NCBI GenBank assembly: GCA_023435565.1
Contig: JAEYRN010000063.1
Coordinates: 1 to 64,000 of the forward strand
DNA from: Bacillota bacterium
GTDB lineage: Bacteria > Bacillota > UBA4882 > UBA8346
Length of the DNA: 64,000 nucleotides
Direction of reading: 5' to 3'
The first letter of the stretch is position 1, and each line of letters opens with the position of its first letter. The notes below the pieces were generated by a model. The model saw only the letters and a program-made list of their open reading frames with translations, was not told where the DNA came from and ran no database searches. The position numbers and the translations under genes were made by a program. Positions 1 to 8,459 of the stretch are shown piece by piece.

Positions 1-13
1 TATACTTCATCTT

Positions 14-90
14 AAGAGTCCTCCATTTTTAGGGATTGAATGCTTTGCTAGCCATTCTCTACCCAGCATACATGGAGCGACTCTTTTTTT
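14..90 (+). terminator. Large-loop hairpin with T run (terminator-like)
   Basis: Seen: AAGAGTC at 14-20 plus CTCC at 21-24 can pair with GGAG at 74-77 and GACTCTT at 79-85, with one bulged C, and the 3' arm runs straight into seven T (84-90). Within the long loop, ATGCT and AGCAT can form an inner stem. This is the architecture of an intrinsic terminator with a branched top. It may end a transcript that begins left of the window, or be the end of a small structured RNA. No coding frame is visible in it. Confidence 0.4.
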
Positions 91-171
91 CAATTTCGAT
101 TTTACTTTATTACAGGAATGCTGTGGCTTATTTTTTGGATTATCTTTTAGGATTTAAATAAGAATCGAATA

Positions 172-288
172 GGAGCAACGTCACGAGCCCGATGATTGGA
201 TACTCCTTCCTGACATGACAGATAGTTGCTAAAGGAGTACCTAACGAGAAAGCAGAATCGATGGGTAAAATCAAAACAAAGGAGTGCG
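172..288 (+). promoter_or_regulatory. Structured leader with alternative pairing over the ribosome site
   Basis: Seen: TACTCCTT (201-208) pairs perfectly with AAGGAGTA (232-239). Seven of its bases also pair perfectly with AAGGAGT (279-285), which is the Shine-Dalgarno of the gene starting at 293. AGCAAC (174-179) pairs with GTTGCT (225-230) and interleaves with the first stem in pseudoknot order. The two pairings of 201-208 exclude each other, so the leader could switch between an open and a masked ribosome site. I do not recognise a known riboswitch consensus. Function is inferred from pairing alone. Confidence 0.35.
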
Positions 289-292
289 GTAA

Positions 293-952
293 ATGCGTAA
301 ACTATTCACAGTAATCATTGCAGCCTTCATTCTGTCTCTCTCCTTATCAGTAGTCGCTCTTGGCAACTCCTATTCCCTGGAAGCCGAAAACGGCAAATTG
401 AACTCACCGGCAGGTCTCGGCTTTGATGTAAAAACTAATTTTTCCCAAGGCCAAGAGGTCTCTATCGATTCAATGCCCATTAACGCTAAACTTAGTTATG
501 GAATCCGGCCTTCAGTTACAATTAGCGGTGAGGTCAGTCGGTCCAGCGAAAATGAACGTCAGATGCTGCTTAAGGCATACTACAGCCCGTCTACTTCGGC
601 AATGGGCTATACGGCTTATCTTGGCTACAACCTTTCCGCCTCGGAGATACCGATGTATGGAGTCTCATTCTGGCTAAATTCGGACTTAGTTTATGGTTTT
701 GTCAATCTGGAAGCAAACAACGAATTGGATGATACTGCTTTGATTGTTACTCCCGGTGTCAACGTTCGAATCGGTTCCAGATTAAGACTGGCCGGAGAAG
801 TTTCCTACCAGTATAAAGAGGGATATCAGGAGTATGGACTTGGGGCTAGCTTCGCCTTGGTTAACAAGTTTAATATCAAGGCCGGTATTGAGGATGGCTT
901 TGAAGAAGGCGTTGAGCGGGTCTATACAACCGGTTTGGCGGTAGAGATTTAG
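293..952 (+). CDS. Secreted beta-barrel-like protein (possible outer-membrane protein)
   Basis: A 219-residue protein with a clear signal peptide (residues 1-23, positively charged start, hydrophobic core, cleavage near VVALG/NS). The mature part alternates short polar and hydrophobic stretches ending in aromatic residues (LSYGI, YTAYLGYNL, SFWLNSDLVYGF, VSYQYKEGYQEYGLGA), the rhythm of amphipathic beta-strands in a small porin-like barrel. The C-terminus ends in GLAVEI rather than a canonical aromatic residue. The ATG at 293 has an AAAGGAG site eight bases upstream. It stands alone between a structured leader and a terminator. Family and ligand are unknown; a periplasmic beta-sandwich is the alternative. 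Confidence 0.6.
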   Translation: MRKLFTVIIAAFILSLSLSVVALGNSYSLEAENGKLNSPAGLGFDVKTNFSQGQEVSIDSMPINAKLSYGIRPSVTISGEVSRSSENERQMLLKAYYSPSTSAMGYTAYLGYNLSASEIPMYGVSFWLNSDLVYGFVNLEANNELDDTALIVTPGVNVRIGSRLRLAGEVSYQYKEGYQEYGLGASFALVNKFNIKAGIEDGFEEGVERVYTTGLAVEI

Positions 953-1020
953 TACCTCATTTGTATCAAAACTTAATTAAAACATGGTATTAGTAAATTG
1001 TTCTCAAAAAAATATTAATA

Positions 1021-1055
1021 AAAAAGCCATGAGGCGAGTGCCCCATGGTTTTTTT
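1021..1055 (+). terminator. Intrinsic terminator
   Basis: The stem CCATG-A-GGC / GCC-C-CATGG with loop GAGT is flanked by A5 on the left and a T7 run on the right. It ends the gene at 293-952. The A-rich left flank means it could also work leftward for the convergent M16 operon. Confidence 0.75.
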
Positions 1056-1080
1056 GTAGTTATAGTAATAAACAAATTAT

Positions 1081-2436
1081 TTACTCTTGGGTCAAAAGCT
1101 CTAATTCCTTGGCGACACCATTCAAATAGCCGTCGGTTCCTTTAGGTCCGGCAACGGAGATTTTTAGTTTGACTAATCCTTCAGTCATTACCTGGGAGAT
1201 TATTTTTGCTTCCTCATTGAGACGGGAGAAATAATCCTCCTGATTCACCAGCCACTTTTGATTAAGGAGCCCATATAAGGCGGCGGCTGCAACCGCTGAT
1301 TTAAGGTCTTTATTATAAAGCTCTCTTTTTTTTCGTTCCTGCCCGATAATCTGAGCGATTTCCGCCTCTGGTATTCCTTCGGCGGCGACTTTTTTAAACT
1401 CCGCAATTATCATATTGATAACTTTACCCGTATCCGGAGCTAAAGTATGAAGAACAGCCTGCAGAGTCGGGGCGGAAGATTTACTGATTAAAAGAGAAAA
1501 CACTTCGGGATCGTAACTTAAACCGTTTTCCTCTCTAATAATCTTCCAGAGTCTTTGGTTTAAGTATTTTTCAATTAAAAAAGTCGCGAATACTCCTTCT
1601 CCATCCATTCTGGGAGTTTCAAAACCCAGGCAAACCGTAGCGATATTATCATGGATTAGCGTATATTTCAGTTCGGGAGAATAATCAGCAGCGATAATAG
1701 GGACCTCACTTAGGGTTACTGTTTCTTTTAAATCACGGCCGGACGGTTTTCTCAGGAAATCATCGGGTAACTTAAGACTGGATGAGATGATGAAATTATT
1801 TGGTTTATAGATGTGGCGAAACCACTTATTAATTTCGGTAATATTAAGCTTATCGTAGTTTGGTGTAAAGAATGAGTTATAAGGATGTTCAGAGCCGTAA
1901 ACCATAGAATAAAACTGAGAAATAGCTGCTAGTTCCGGCGATTTGGGCTGATTTAAGTGATAATGTACTAAATCATTGCATAAGTCGTATAAAAGTAAGG
2001 CGTCCGACCGGATAATCTGGTCAAGTTGAGTGCAAAAGTCATTAAAATAGTTGCGAGTAGTTACAAATTGAAAAATGGAATAATCGGCGTAAGTTTGATA
2101 ATCAATATCAATGACACTGGTATGTCTTAGTAAATTAAATATTAATTCATTAGTTAAGTTAGTTATACCAAATTTACCGATTGGATCGTGGGCATACCCG
2201 GCTTTAATAATGAGGTTTACAAATTGGAGCTCTTGTTTAGCTTGAGCTTGGTCCGGTTCCCGTAGAACGATGGTTAATCCGTCGTCCCGTTGTTCTTTGG
2301 ATATTTTTGTTGTTGAATCAGAAGCTGCAGCATAAAGAGGTAACAAAACTAAAATAATTATAATTACCGGAATAACGGTCTTTTTAAACGAAAACAGGCG
2401 ATTGCCTTCTTTGAGACTTTTCATCCTTTTTTCCAT
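1081..2436 (-). CDS. M16-family peptidase-like protein lacking the zinc motif
   Basis: A 451-residue protein with an N-terminal membrane/signal segment (about residues 19-38). It has the M16 (pitrilysin/insulinase) layout, including the C-terminal half signature LWKIIREENGLSYDP (compare R..RE..GL.Y in the family). Where active members carry HxxEH, this one reads ITNLTNELIF: no histidine and no intact motif, so it should be catalytically dead. It lies 165 bases downstream of an active M16 gene on the same strand. This matches the known arrangement in which M16 enzymes work as one zinc-bearing and one motif-less subunit. The natural inference is a two-subunit extracytoplasmic peptidase. The start is uncertain: another ATG lies 12 bases downstream. 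Confidence 0.8.
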   Translation of the reverse strand: MEKRMKSLKEGNRLFSFKKTVIPVIIIILVLLPLYAAASDSTTKISKEQRDDGLTIVLREPDQAQAKQELQFVNLIIKAGYAHDPIGKFGITNLTNELIFNLLRHTSVIDIDYQTYADYSIFQFVTTRNYFNDFCTQLDQIIRSDALLLYDLCNDLVHYHLNQPKSPELAAISQFYSMVYGSEHPYNSFFTPNYDKLNITEINKWFRHIYKPNNFIISSSLKLPDDFLRKPSGRDLKETVTLSEVPIIAADYSPELKYTLIHDNIATVCLGFETPRMDGEGVFATFLIEKYLNQRLWKIIREENGLSYDPEVFSLLISKSSAPTLQAVLHTLAPDTGKVINMIIAEFKKVAAEGIPEAEIAQIIGQERKKRELYNKDLKSAVAAAALYGLLNQKWLVNQEDYFSRLNEEAKIISQVMTEGLVKLKISVAGPKGTDGYLNGVAKELELLTQE

Positions 2437-2601
2437 CCTTGATAATACTTTGATTTCTCTGTGTCTCCGTGGCCAATAAATGAATTAGCCACAGAGTATA
2501 AAAAACTATTTTTATCCTTTAATGTGCCCCGGTGGGCCGGGGTGGGTGAATACTTTAGAAAATACTATCGATGCTTGCTGATCCCCGTCAATTCATTTTC
2601 A
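2437..2601. other. Spacer between the two M16 genes with GC-rich hairpin
   Basis: CCCCGG (2527-2532), loop TGGG, CCGGGG (2537-2542) forms a perfect six-pair GC hairpin inside otherwise AT-rich DNA. CTCTGTG near 2457 and CACAGAG near 2491 form a second inverted repeat. No T run follows on the minus strand, so RNA processing or stability control of the operon is likelier than termination. No credible small gene is seen. Confidence 0.4.
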
Positions 2602-3864
2602 TTATTGCGCTTTGACAACGACTTTTTGATAGCTATTACTTTCCAGGTATTTTTTTACGAAACTTTTGATATCCTTTGAACTTAATCTCCGTATAGCCGC
2701 GGCATCTTCCACTGTCAGGCTGCTGGGTTCGAATAAAATATCTCGATAATAATTATTTAGTGAAAACGGGTCCGAGCTTATAATGTGATAATCTCTACTC
2801 AACATTATCGCTAACCAATCCAAAAATTGATCAAAGTTTTTGGTTTGCAAATATTTGCAGAATCTTTCCAAGTTATTTTGGTGCCAGGTATTAATCTCGA
2901 GCGAGTAAGGATTTTTATTATCACTATAGGTAAAAATAAGATAAAACCGGCTAGTTAAGTTAAAAAGAGAAATATTATAATCAAGCGGCCGGTTTGTTAA
3001 ATAGTCATATTGGTAAGATTCGTAATTAAAAATAACTGGAAGAGCCTTTGCCACGGTAAGGTTTTTACCGGAAAGTCCGTTTAATTCAAATCCGTAAAGA
3101 ATTTTATATGTTTCACCATTCAAATAATCTTCAATAATTACATTATTAGGCAAATCGCGGATCAGACGTTGTATCGGAGTAAATGTCTTTTCTTCGGAAC
3201 GATATTGTACGTTCTGGGCCAAGTTGAATAATTCATTCGGTTTAAAATTACCGGTGACAATTAAAGTCATTTGTTTGGGATTATAGTACTGTTGATGATA
3301 TTGGATTAAATCTTCCCTAGTGATAGATTTTATGGAGTCATCCAATTGGTGTTCGGTTAGCTCGTTTATATAAAGAAAAAAAGTATTACCCGGGTCGGCC
3401 CGGAGAACATTTTCGACATTAATGATCTTTTTTTCCAAGGATACATGGGTTTCATCCAATTCGGGATGGGAAATCATCTCTAAGAAGAAAGAGAGAGCTT
3501 TGTTGAAACTATCGGAAGGAACGTTAAAATAATACTCGGTCCTTTCTAAGGAAGTGGTTCCATTATGGATCCCGCCTTCATCATTAAGTAGAGCCAGGAA
3601 GTTTTGAGCAGCCGAATTTTGGGCTCCACGGTAAATCATATGTTCCAAAAGGTGTGAGATCCCACGAAGACCCCTTGGTTCGTTAAGCATGCCTGCAGGA
3701 ACTACCATTCGGGCGGTTACCGTATTTGATGGGATTACCTTATATATAACCCGGAGTCCGCTGGGTAATGTTTTTGATTGAAAATCAAGATTAGCCGATT
3801 CAGCCCATGGTGAGATCGCCATCAAGAAAACTAAAATTAAAAGAAAACGTTGGCTCAAGCGCAT
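2602..3864 (-). CDS. Secreted M16 zinc metallopeptidase (active subunit)
   Basis: A 420-residue protein with a signal peptide (residues 1-23). The N-terminal M16 domain has the inverted zinc motif HLLEH in GISHLLEHMIYRG (about residues 70-82). The third ligand is expected in EKKIINVENVLR about 75 residues later, as in the family. The sequence LPSGLRVIYKVIPS before it is the usual first strand pair. Expected to cleave short unstructured peptides outside the cytoplasm. ATG start with AAAGGTAA eight bases upstream, lying in the end of the preceding gene, so the two are probably translationally linked. Together with the motif-less M16 protein downstream it probably forms a heterodimer. Confidence 0.88.
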   Translation of the reverse strand: MRLSQRFLLILVFLMAISPWAESANLDFQSKTLPSGLRVIYKVIPSNTVTARMVVPAGMLNEPRGLRGISHLLEHMIYRGAQNSAAQNFLALLNDEGGIHNGTTSLERTEYYFNVPSDSFNKALSFFLEMISHPELDETHVSLEKKIINVENVLRADPGNTFFLYINELTEHQLDDSIKSITREDLIQYHQQYYNPKQMTLIVTGNFKPNELFNLAQNVQYRSEEKTFTPIQRLIRDLPNNVIIEDYLNGETYKILYGFELNGLSGKNLTVAKALPVIFNYESYQYDYLTNRPLDYNISLFNLTSRFYLIFTYSDNKNPYSLEINTWHQNNLERFCKYLQTKNFDQFLDWLAIMLSRDYHIISSDPFSLNNYYRDILFEPSSLTVEDAAAIRRLSSKDIKSFVKKYLESNSYQKVVVKAQ

Positions 3865-3872
3865 TGGATGAG

Positions 3873-4676
3873 TTACCTTTCAGTAAGAATTATCTTTTCC
3901 GGAAGGAATCCATAAAAGACATCCCATTGTTCTGATTCAAATTTGATGTTTTTTGTTCTTGCTAAAGCATTACTCTCTTTAGGGGAAAAATTAAGATCAA
4001 AGTCTTGATCAATGATTAACAAATCATTGGAATCATTGTACAATCCATTATCATTAGTATCGACTACAGCGACACGAAGCTCGGTTTTTCCGGTATTTAC
4101 GCTCCCGGTAAACCAGGAACGAGTGGATAAAAAGAAAAGATCTTGGTATCCGTTGCGGGCAACTGCTAAAAATGGTAAGTCAAACTGGATTATACTTTCA
4201 TACTTGTGGTCCTCAAAATCAAAGGCCACCAGAAAGTTTACCGGAGTTGGCGAATAATAGAAATTAATACCGGGGATACGATCACTTTTAAATAATTGAT
4301 AACAAGTCTCTCCGGCATAATTATTATCGGCATCCGAATCGACCCACAATAGTTTATCTTTACCTTCAAAATCAATTAAGACACCATGGGCTCGGGCTGG
4401 TAATCCGAATTTGACTTCTCCGTAATAAAGTACATTGGCATTGGTTTCAGGCAAAGACTTAAATTTGGGATTATCGCGAATTTTAATCATTTTTATCAAA
4501 AAGCCGTTACCCAACTTTCGCTCTTCAGTACGTTCAAAAAGGGGAGTGTCTTTGTGAACAGCTTGTAGATTGATTTCGATGGACCGTTTTTCAGGTTCGG
4601 CTACGGTGGGATATTCCAATAAAATCATAACTAAAAACAGCACCATTGTGATTAATAGATGGTTTCGTTTTGACAA
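3873..4676 (-). CDS. Secreted protein of unknown function with Asp-rich, calcium-loop-like motifs
   Basis: About 267 residues with an N-terminal signal segment. I chose the TTG at 4676 because GGAGGTG lies eight bases before it; the ATG at 4700 sits upstream of that ribosome site and has none of its own. Two Asp-rich loops, DSDADNNYAGE and DTNDNGLYNDSND, resemble EF-hand or dockerin-type calcium loops. Between them is a beta-rich region with alternating hydrophobic residues. It is first in an operon with the two M16 peptidase genes, nine bases before the next start, which suggests a role with that secreted peptidase (substrate, chaperone or anchor). No family recognised. Confidence 0.6.
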   Translation of the reverse strand: MSKRNHLLITMVLFLVMILLEYPTVAEPEKRSIEINLQAVHKDTPLFERTEERKLGNGFLIKMIKIRDNPKFKSLPETNANVLYYGEVKFGLPARAHGVLIDFEGKDKLLWVDSDADNNYAGETCYQLFKSDRIPGINFYYSPTPVNFLVAFDFEDHKYESIIQFDLPFLAVARNGYQDLFFLSTRSWFTGSVNTGKTELRVAVVDTNDNGLYNDSNDLLIIDQDFDLNFSPKESNALARTKNIKFESEQWDVFYGFLPEKIILTER

Positions 4677-5073
4677 AAAAAGACACCTCCAATAGAACAT
4701 GGATTTGCATTGTTAAAAGATTGTATTTCATTTAACCTATCCCGGCGAAGCCGGAACTAAAAAACTAATAAAAAATTTTTTGACCGGAAATAAGATTAGC
4801 ATGGATTTTAATAATAATAATTATCGACATTCATAAATCCTCAAGTCCGATAAATCTTACTACATATGGGTTTTCGGTTCGTAATTAAGTTTTGTGCCAT
4901 TTTTGAACGTAATTTCATTTGATATATGGCTTATATATAAAATTATACAAATCAAACGGGAATACCTGCAGGATTTAACCTTTTTTGGTAGAAAATTTAA
5001 GATTTGATATAGCTATTTACGTGGGTTGCCGGGGGGGACTAATAGAACGGTTTTTAAATTTTAGGAGGCAGTA
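4677..5073. other. Divergent intergenic region
   Basis: AT-rich spacer between divergent secreted-protein genes, so it should hold promoters for both strands. A tight hairpin CCGGC-GAA-GCCGG lies at 4742-4754 and a run of seven G at 5031-5037. Several TATA-like sextamers exist around 4920-4945, but none has a convincing -35 partner at proper spacing. No gene seen. Confidence 0.4.
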
Positions 5074-6711
5074 ATGATTCATAAAAAGTTTTTTATTTTG
5101 ATTATATTTTTTTGGTTATTAACACCAACAATCGGATTAACAAGAGAATATTTTTTATATGATCATGAAAAAAATGTGATTTTAAATGTTAAAGACAATT
5201 TGAAAGCCGAAACTATTAAGACAATCGGCCTTAACAAAAACCCAAACATGATGATGGCAACCGGGATCTCCGAACAATATCTCGCTGTTTTTGACTCGCA
5301 AAAAATCGGCGGGGAAAAAGGGGAGACTTTTTATGAGCCAGGTAAGATTATTATTTTTAATGCAAAAGTTGATAGAACTAATGACTTTCTAGAAATAGGC
5401 TTCGCTCCTTACCAATGGGTATATACAAAAGACCGGCTCCACTTTTTTATCGCTTATTACCCGTCGCCAAAAAAAGAGGCTGTAGAATTTCTTCATTATG
5501 ATTTCAAAGAACAGAAAGCGACTAAAATCCAAGGAATTGCCTGTGAAATTGTGGATTTGCAGTTGACTTATGATGAAAATGCTTTATTAGCGATTATTGA
5601 TTCGGGGAAATCCGTTCGGGAACTATTAAAGTTTCAAATAACGCCTTTCCAATTAAAATCCAGACTTGAAATCGGAGCCCGAACGGAACGTTTGTATACC
5701 TTAGGACCTGATCGAGTGGCTTTGATTAGTATTAATAAGCAACGTTCCCGGAAATCCAAACCTGGAACAATTAAAATTATTGATACTTTTGCCAATGCCG
5801 TAGTGGAAGAACGGAAGCTATTTTACCCGAATACCGGAGCTTATTGGTATGAAAATAGTCGTTCGTTATTTGTGACTAATGGAATTTTGAATAATGGTTT
5901 AATGGAGGGACGAATTTATAGGATAACCGGGGGTGGGATCAGACAACACCAAATATCCCGTCCTTGGGCCGGATTCAGTTTCTTGCCAGACCAGGGACGA
6001 CTATATATTTTAAACGATACTACTCTAACTTTAATAGATTATCCCAATAATTTTAGCAGGACTTATAAAATTGATGGTCCTAATTACTATCCGGGTCAGT
6101 TTCATTACTTTTTTCAGCGTTTACCTCAGACTGATTTAGCAATTATCGCTTGTTTTGAAAAAGGGTATCTCAAATTTTACGATTTAGAAAATAACTTAGT
6201 ATTGAAAAGTGTAAAATGCGGCCGATCTGGAAAACGTTTTATTAATTCAATAACTTTTAAAGGAGATTTGCAGTCCAAAACAGCTGTTACCACTAATCAA
6301 TGGCAATCCCGTTTTTATGTTTTGAACCGCGCAACCCAAGATATAACCGTTTACGATCAAGAGTATGACCTAGAAAAATATCTGGTTCCCCAAGAACCAC
6401 CGTTAGCTATGTTTCAAATTAATCAGCCCAATTTGTACACTTTAGTAGTTACAACGGATGGTTTATATAAAATAGATGAAGAAAACGTTAATCTGGTTCA
6501 AGTAGCAGATTTCTCAATGAAAATTTCGCAGGTGCATTACTTTGAAGAAAAGGATGGGGTAATATTTTTGTATACCAACGGATTTTTAATGGTATTGGAA
6601 TCGGAAAATATCCAAGTAAAACATTGCTTTTACCTTTACGGGGACCCAAGTGAGAAGTACACTAAGTTGAATAATAATGAACGAAGGTTTTATTTTATAC
6701 CGGAGTTGTAA
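5074..6711 (+). CDS. Large secreted protein of unknown function
   Basis: A 545-residue protein with a signal peptide (residues 1-22). ATG with an AGGAGG site seven bases upstream. The mature chain is rich in short beta-strand-like units of the type hydrophobic-x-hydrophobic followed by turn residues (FLYDHEKNVILNV, LAVFDSQK, LTLIDYPNN, LKFYDLENN, FYVLNRATQDITVYD). This is how non-WD40 beta-propellers usually look, but no repeat signature such as WD, NHL or YVTN can be fixed. No catalytic motif seen. It is transcribed alone, divergent from the M16 operon. Function unknown; a propeller fold is my inference. Confidence 0.55.
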   Translation: MIHKKFFILIIFFWLLTPTIGLTREYFLYDHEKNVILNVKDNLKAETIKTIGLNKNPNMMMATGISEQYLAVFDSQKIGGEKGETFYEPGKIIIFNAKVDRTNDFLEIGFAPYQWVYTKDRLHFFIAYYPSPKKEAVEFLHYDFKEQKATKIQGIACEIVDLQLTYDENALLAIIDSGKSVRELLKFQITPFQLKSRLEIGARTERLYTLGPDRVALISINKQRSRKSKPGTIKIIDTFANAVVEERKLFYPNTGAYWYENSRSLFVTNGILNNGLMEGRIYRITGGGIRQHQISRPWAGFSFLPDQGRLYILNDTTLTLIDYPNNFSRTYKIDGPNYYPGQFHYFFQRLPQTDLAIIACFEKGYLKFYDLENNLVLKSVKCGRSGKRFINSITFKGDLQSKTAVTTNQWQSRFYVLNRATQDITVYDQEYDLEKYLVPQEPPLAMFQINQPNLYTLVVTTDGLYKIDEENVNLVQVADFSMKISQVHYFEEKDGVIFLYTNGFLMVLESENIQVKHCFYLYGDPSEKYTKLNNNERRFYFIPEL

Positions 6712-6715
6712 AGAG

Positions 6716-6833
6716 AAGTGGTCAGGAGCCAGGAGACAGGAGCGTGGGTATAACATTGGAGTGAATGGTAGAATCCTATATCCTGTCTTCTGACTCCTGG
6801 TTCCAGACAACTAAAGACTAGATAATTCCACTT
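6716..6833. repeat. Imperfect inverted repeat between convergent genes
   Basis: AAGTGGTCAGGAGCCAGGAG near 6716 is mirrored, with indels, by TCCTGTCTTCTGACTCCTGG near 6781 and closed by CCACTT at 6828-6833. The arms are purine-rich CAGGAG-type text of the kind that recurs in intergenic DNA of many Clostridia. It fills the gap between two convergent genes, so it may act as a shared transcript end, but it has no T run. Confidence 0.45.
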
Positions 6834-6839
6834 ATTTTA

Positions 6840-7787
6840 CTAATCAAACAACACACTCACCGAAATGTCTTGGTGAATTCTACGAATGGCGTCTCCTAAA
6901 AGGGGAGCGACCGAGATGGTAGTAAATTTTGGGAGAGACCTTTCCGGAGAAAACGGAATGGTATTACAGACCACTACTTCTTTAATTGCATCGTGTTTTA
7001 AACGTTCAATAGCCGGTGGAGAAAAAATACCGTGTGTTGTTAATAAATGGATTTCAGGTTTGGCGCCGCGCTCCAGGAGAGCATTTACTACTTGCATGAT
7101 GCTTCCCGCGGTGTCAACCATATCATCAATGATAATAGGGGTTTTATCCTTCACTTCACCAATGAAAAAGGCCATTTCAGCTATATTTGGAGCGGGCCTA
7201 CGTTTATACATTACCCCAAGAGGTAATTCAAGCCTGGCAGCAAGTTTTTCAGCTTTTTTTACACTTCCGGCATCAGGGGCGATTACTACACCGTCAGGTA
7301 GATTTTTTTGACGAATATATTGGGCGAGCATAGGAAGGGCAGTCATATGATCTACTGGAATATTGAAGAAACCTTGAATAGCAGGAGCATGTAAATCCAT
7401 GGTTATAACCCGGTCAGTCCCTGCTGTAGTTATAATATCAGCCACCATTCGGGCGGCGATTGGTTCTCGTGGAGCGGCCTTTTTTTCTTGACGTGAATAA
7501 CAATAATAAGGGATAACCGCTGTGATTCTTCCAGCGGATGCTCTCTTCAAAGCGTCAATCATTATCAACATTTCCATAATTTGGTCATTCACACAACCGG
7601 TAAATGACTGTAATATGAAAACATCCGAACCCCTAATACTTTCTTCAAATCTTACAAATATTTCTCCGTTGGCGAAACGGGAAATATTGATGCCCCCTAA
7701 ACGAACCCCCAAATATTCTGCAATTTCTTGACCTAATTGCGGATTGGCGGTCCCGGAAAAAATTTTCATAGGGCCATACTGTGACAA
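6840..7787 (-). CDS. prs: Ribose-phosphate pyrophosphokinase
   Basis: 315 residues, full length for the family. Makes PRPP from ribose 5-phosphate and ATP in the cytoplasm, feeding purine, pyrimidine, histidine, tryptophan and NAD synthesis. Visible motifs: FANGEIFV near residue 40, the pyrophosphate and metal site VITMDLHAPAIQGFF near 127, and the PRPP loop IIIDDMVDTAGSI near 215. Start taken as TTG at 7787, which has GGAGGTG eight bases upstream; the in-frame ATG six codons later has no ribosome site. The gene stands alone rather than beside glmU as in Bacillus. Confidence 0.95.
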   Translation of the reverse strand: MSQYGPMKIFSGTANPQLGQEIAEYLGVRLGGINISRFANGEIFVRFEESIRGSDVFILQSFTGCVNDQIMEMLIMIDALKRASAGRITAVIPYYCYSRQEKKAAPREPIAARMVADIITTAGTDRVITMDLHAPAIQGFFNIPVDHMTALPMLAQYIRQKNLPDGVVIAPDAGSVKKAEKLAARLELPLGVMYKRRPAPNIAEMAFFIGEVKDKTPIIIDDMVDTAGSIMQVVNALLERGAKPEIHLLTTHGIFSPPAIERLKHDAIKEVVVCNTIPFSPERSLPKFTTISVAPLLGDAIRRIHQDISVSVLFD

Positions 7788-7926
7788 GTGAGGTGCACCT
7801 CCATGTAATTATATGATAGATGGGTAGACCTTTTAAATACCGTTCTTGAAAAATAGTACTGGTTTTGGTATCATAAGGATTGTTTTGAATTAAAATATTA
7901 AATAAGCGAGTTAATAAAAAAACAAA

Positions 7927-7946
7927 AAAGACCCGCTGGGTCTTTT
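7927..7946 (-). terminator. Intrinsic terminator of rpmB
   Basis: AAAGACCC (7927-7934), loop GCT, GGGTCTTT (7938-7945). On the minus strand it is followed by a T-rich stretch, placing it directly after the rpmB stop. Confidence 0.8.
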
Positions 7947-7957
7947 AAGTTATACTT

Positions 7958-8149
7958 CTAGACTGCTCTTTGGACCTTATTGGACCGCAGACAACGCGAG
8001 CAAACTCTGACCCGTTTCGGGGTCCCGTCAATAATGGCGCGGACGCTACGGAGGTTTGGCTTCCAGCGATGGTGGGTCTTAATATTTGAATGGCTCACCA
8101 GGTTTCCGGTTTGATGTCCTTTGCCACAGATAGAACAACGATAAGACAA
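7958..8149 (-). CDS. rpmB: Large ribosomal subunit protein bL28
   Basis: 63 residues, normal for bL28. Reads SYRCSICGKGHQTGNLVSHS, with the cysteine pairs CSIC near the start and CSRC near the C-terminus that make the zinc-binding form (C+). The TTG at 8149 is used because GGAGGTG stands at the right distance before it; the ATG at 8164 overlaps that ribosome site and would add an atypical MEVFF. Divergent from asp23, as next to the yloU-yloV genes in other Firmicutes. Confidence 0.93.
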   Translation of the reverse strand: MSYRCSICGKGHQTGNLVSHSNIKTHHRWKPNLRSVRAIIDGTPKRVRVCSRCLRSNKVQRAV

Positions 8150-8459
8150 GAAAAACACCTCCAAATCACATACAGATTAAGCAAACCTATTCTACCATAA
8201 AGAATTATAGCTGACAAGGGTAAAATAAAGAAAAATTGTGGTTTTACAAAGTCTGGGCAGTGAAATTTTACGGTGGCAGGATTTTAACGAAATATCTCGA
8301 ATTTTACAAGGTGTTTAATCTATATGTAGAAATTAATTATTCAAGCGCTTACCGCTGAATTGCTTTAATAATATACAATTTGTAACCGCTTTTAAATGAA
8401 GGATATTTAATTTATTGAGCGAATAATTTTTTGGATAATCTGACTAAGGAGGAACTGGC
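8150..8459. other. Divergent region between rpmB and asp23
   Basis: About 310 AT-rich bases that must hold the promoters of rpmB (leftward) and the asp23-fakA operon (rightward). TTAATAATATACAAT near 8365 offers -10-like sequences for the rightward operon, but no good -35 is seen. No gene or RNA signature recognised. Confidence 0.35.

Noticed and set aside
6886..7311. Plus-strand frame of 141 codons within prs
   Set aside because: Antisense to a well-recognised gene; composition and motifs belong to prs.
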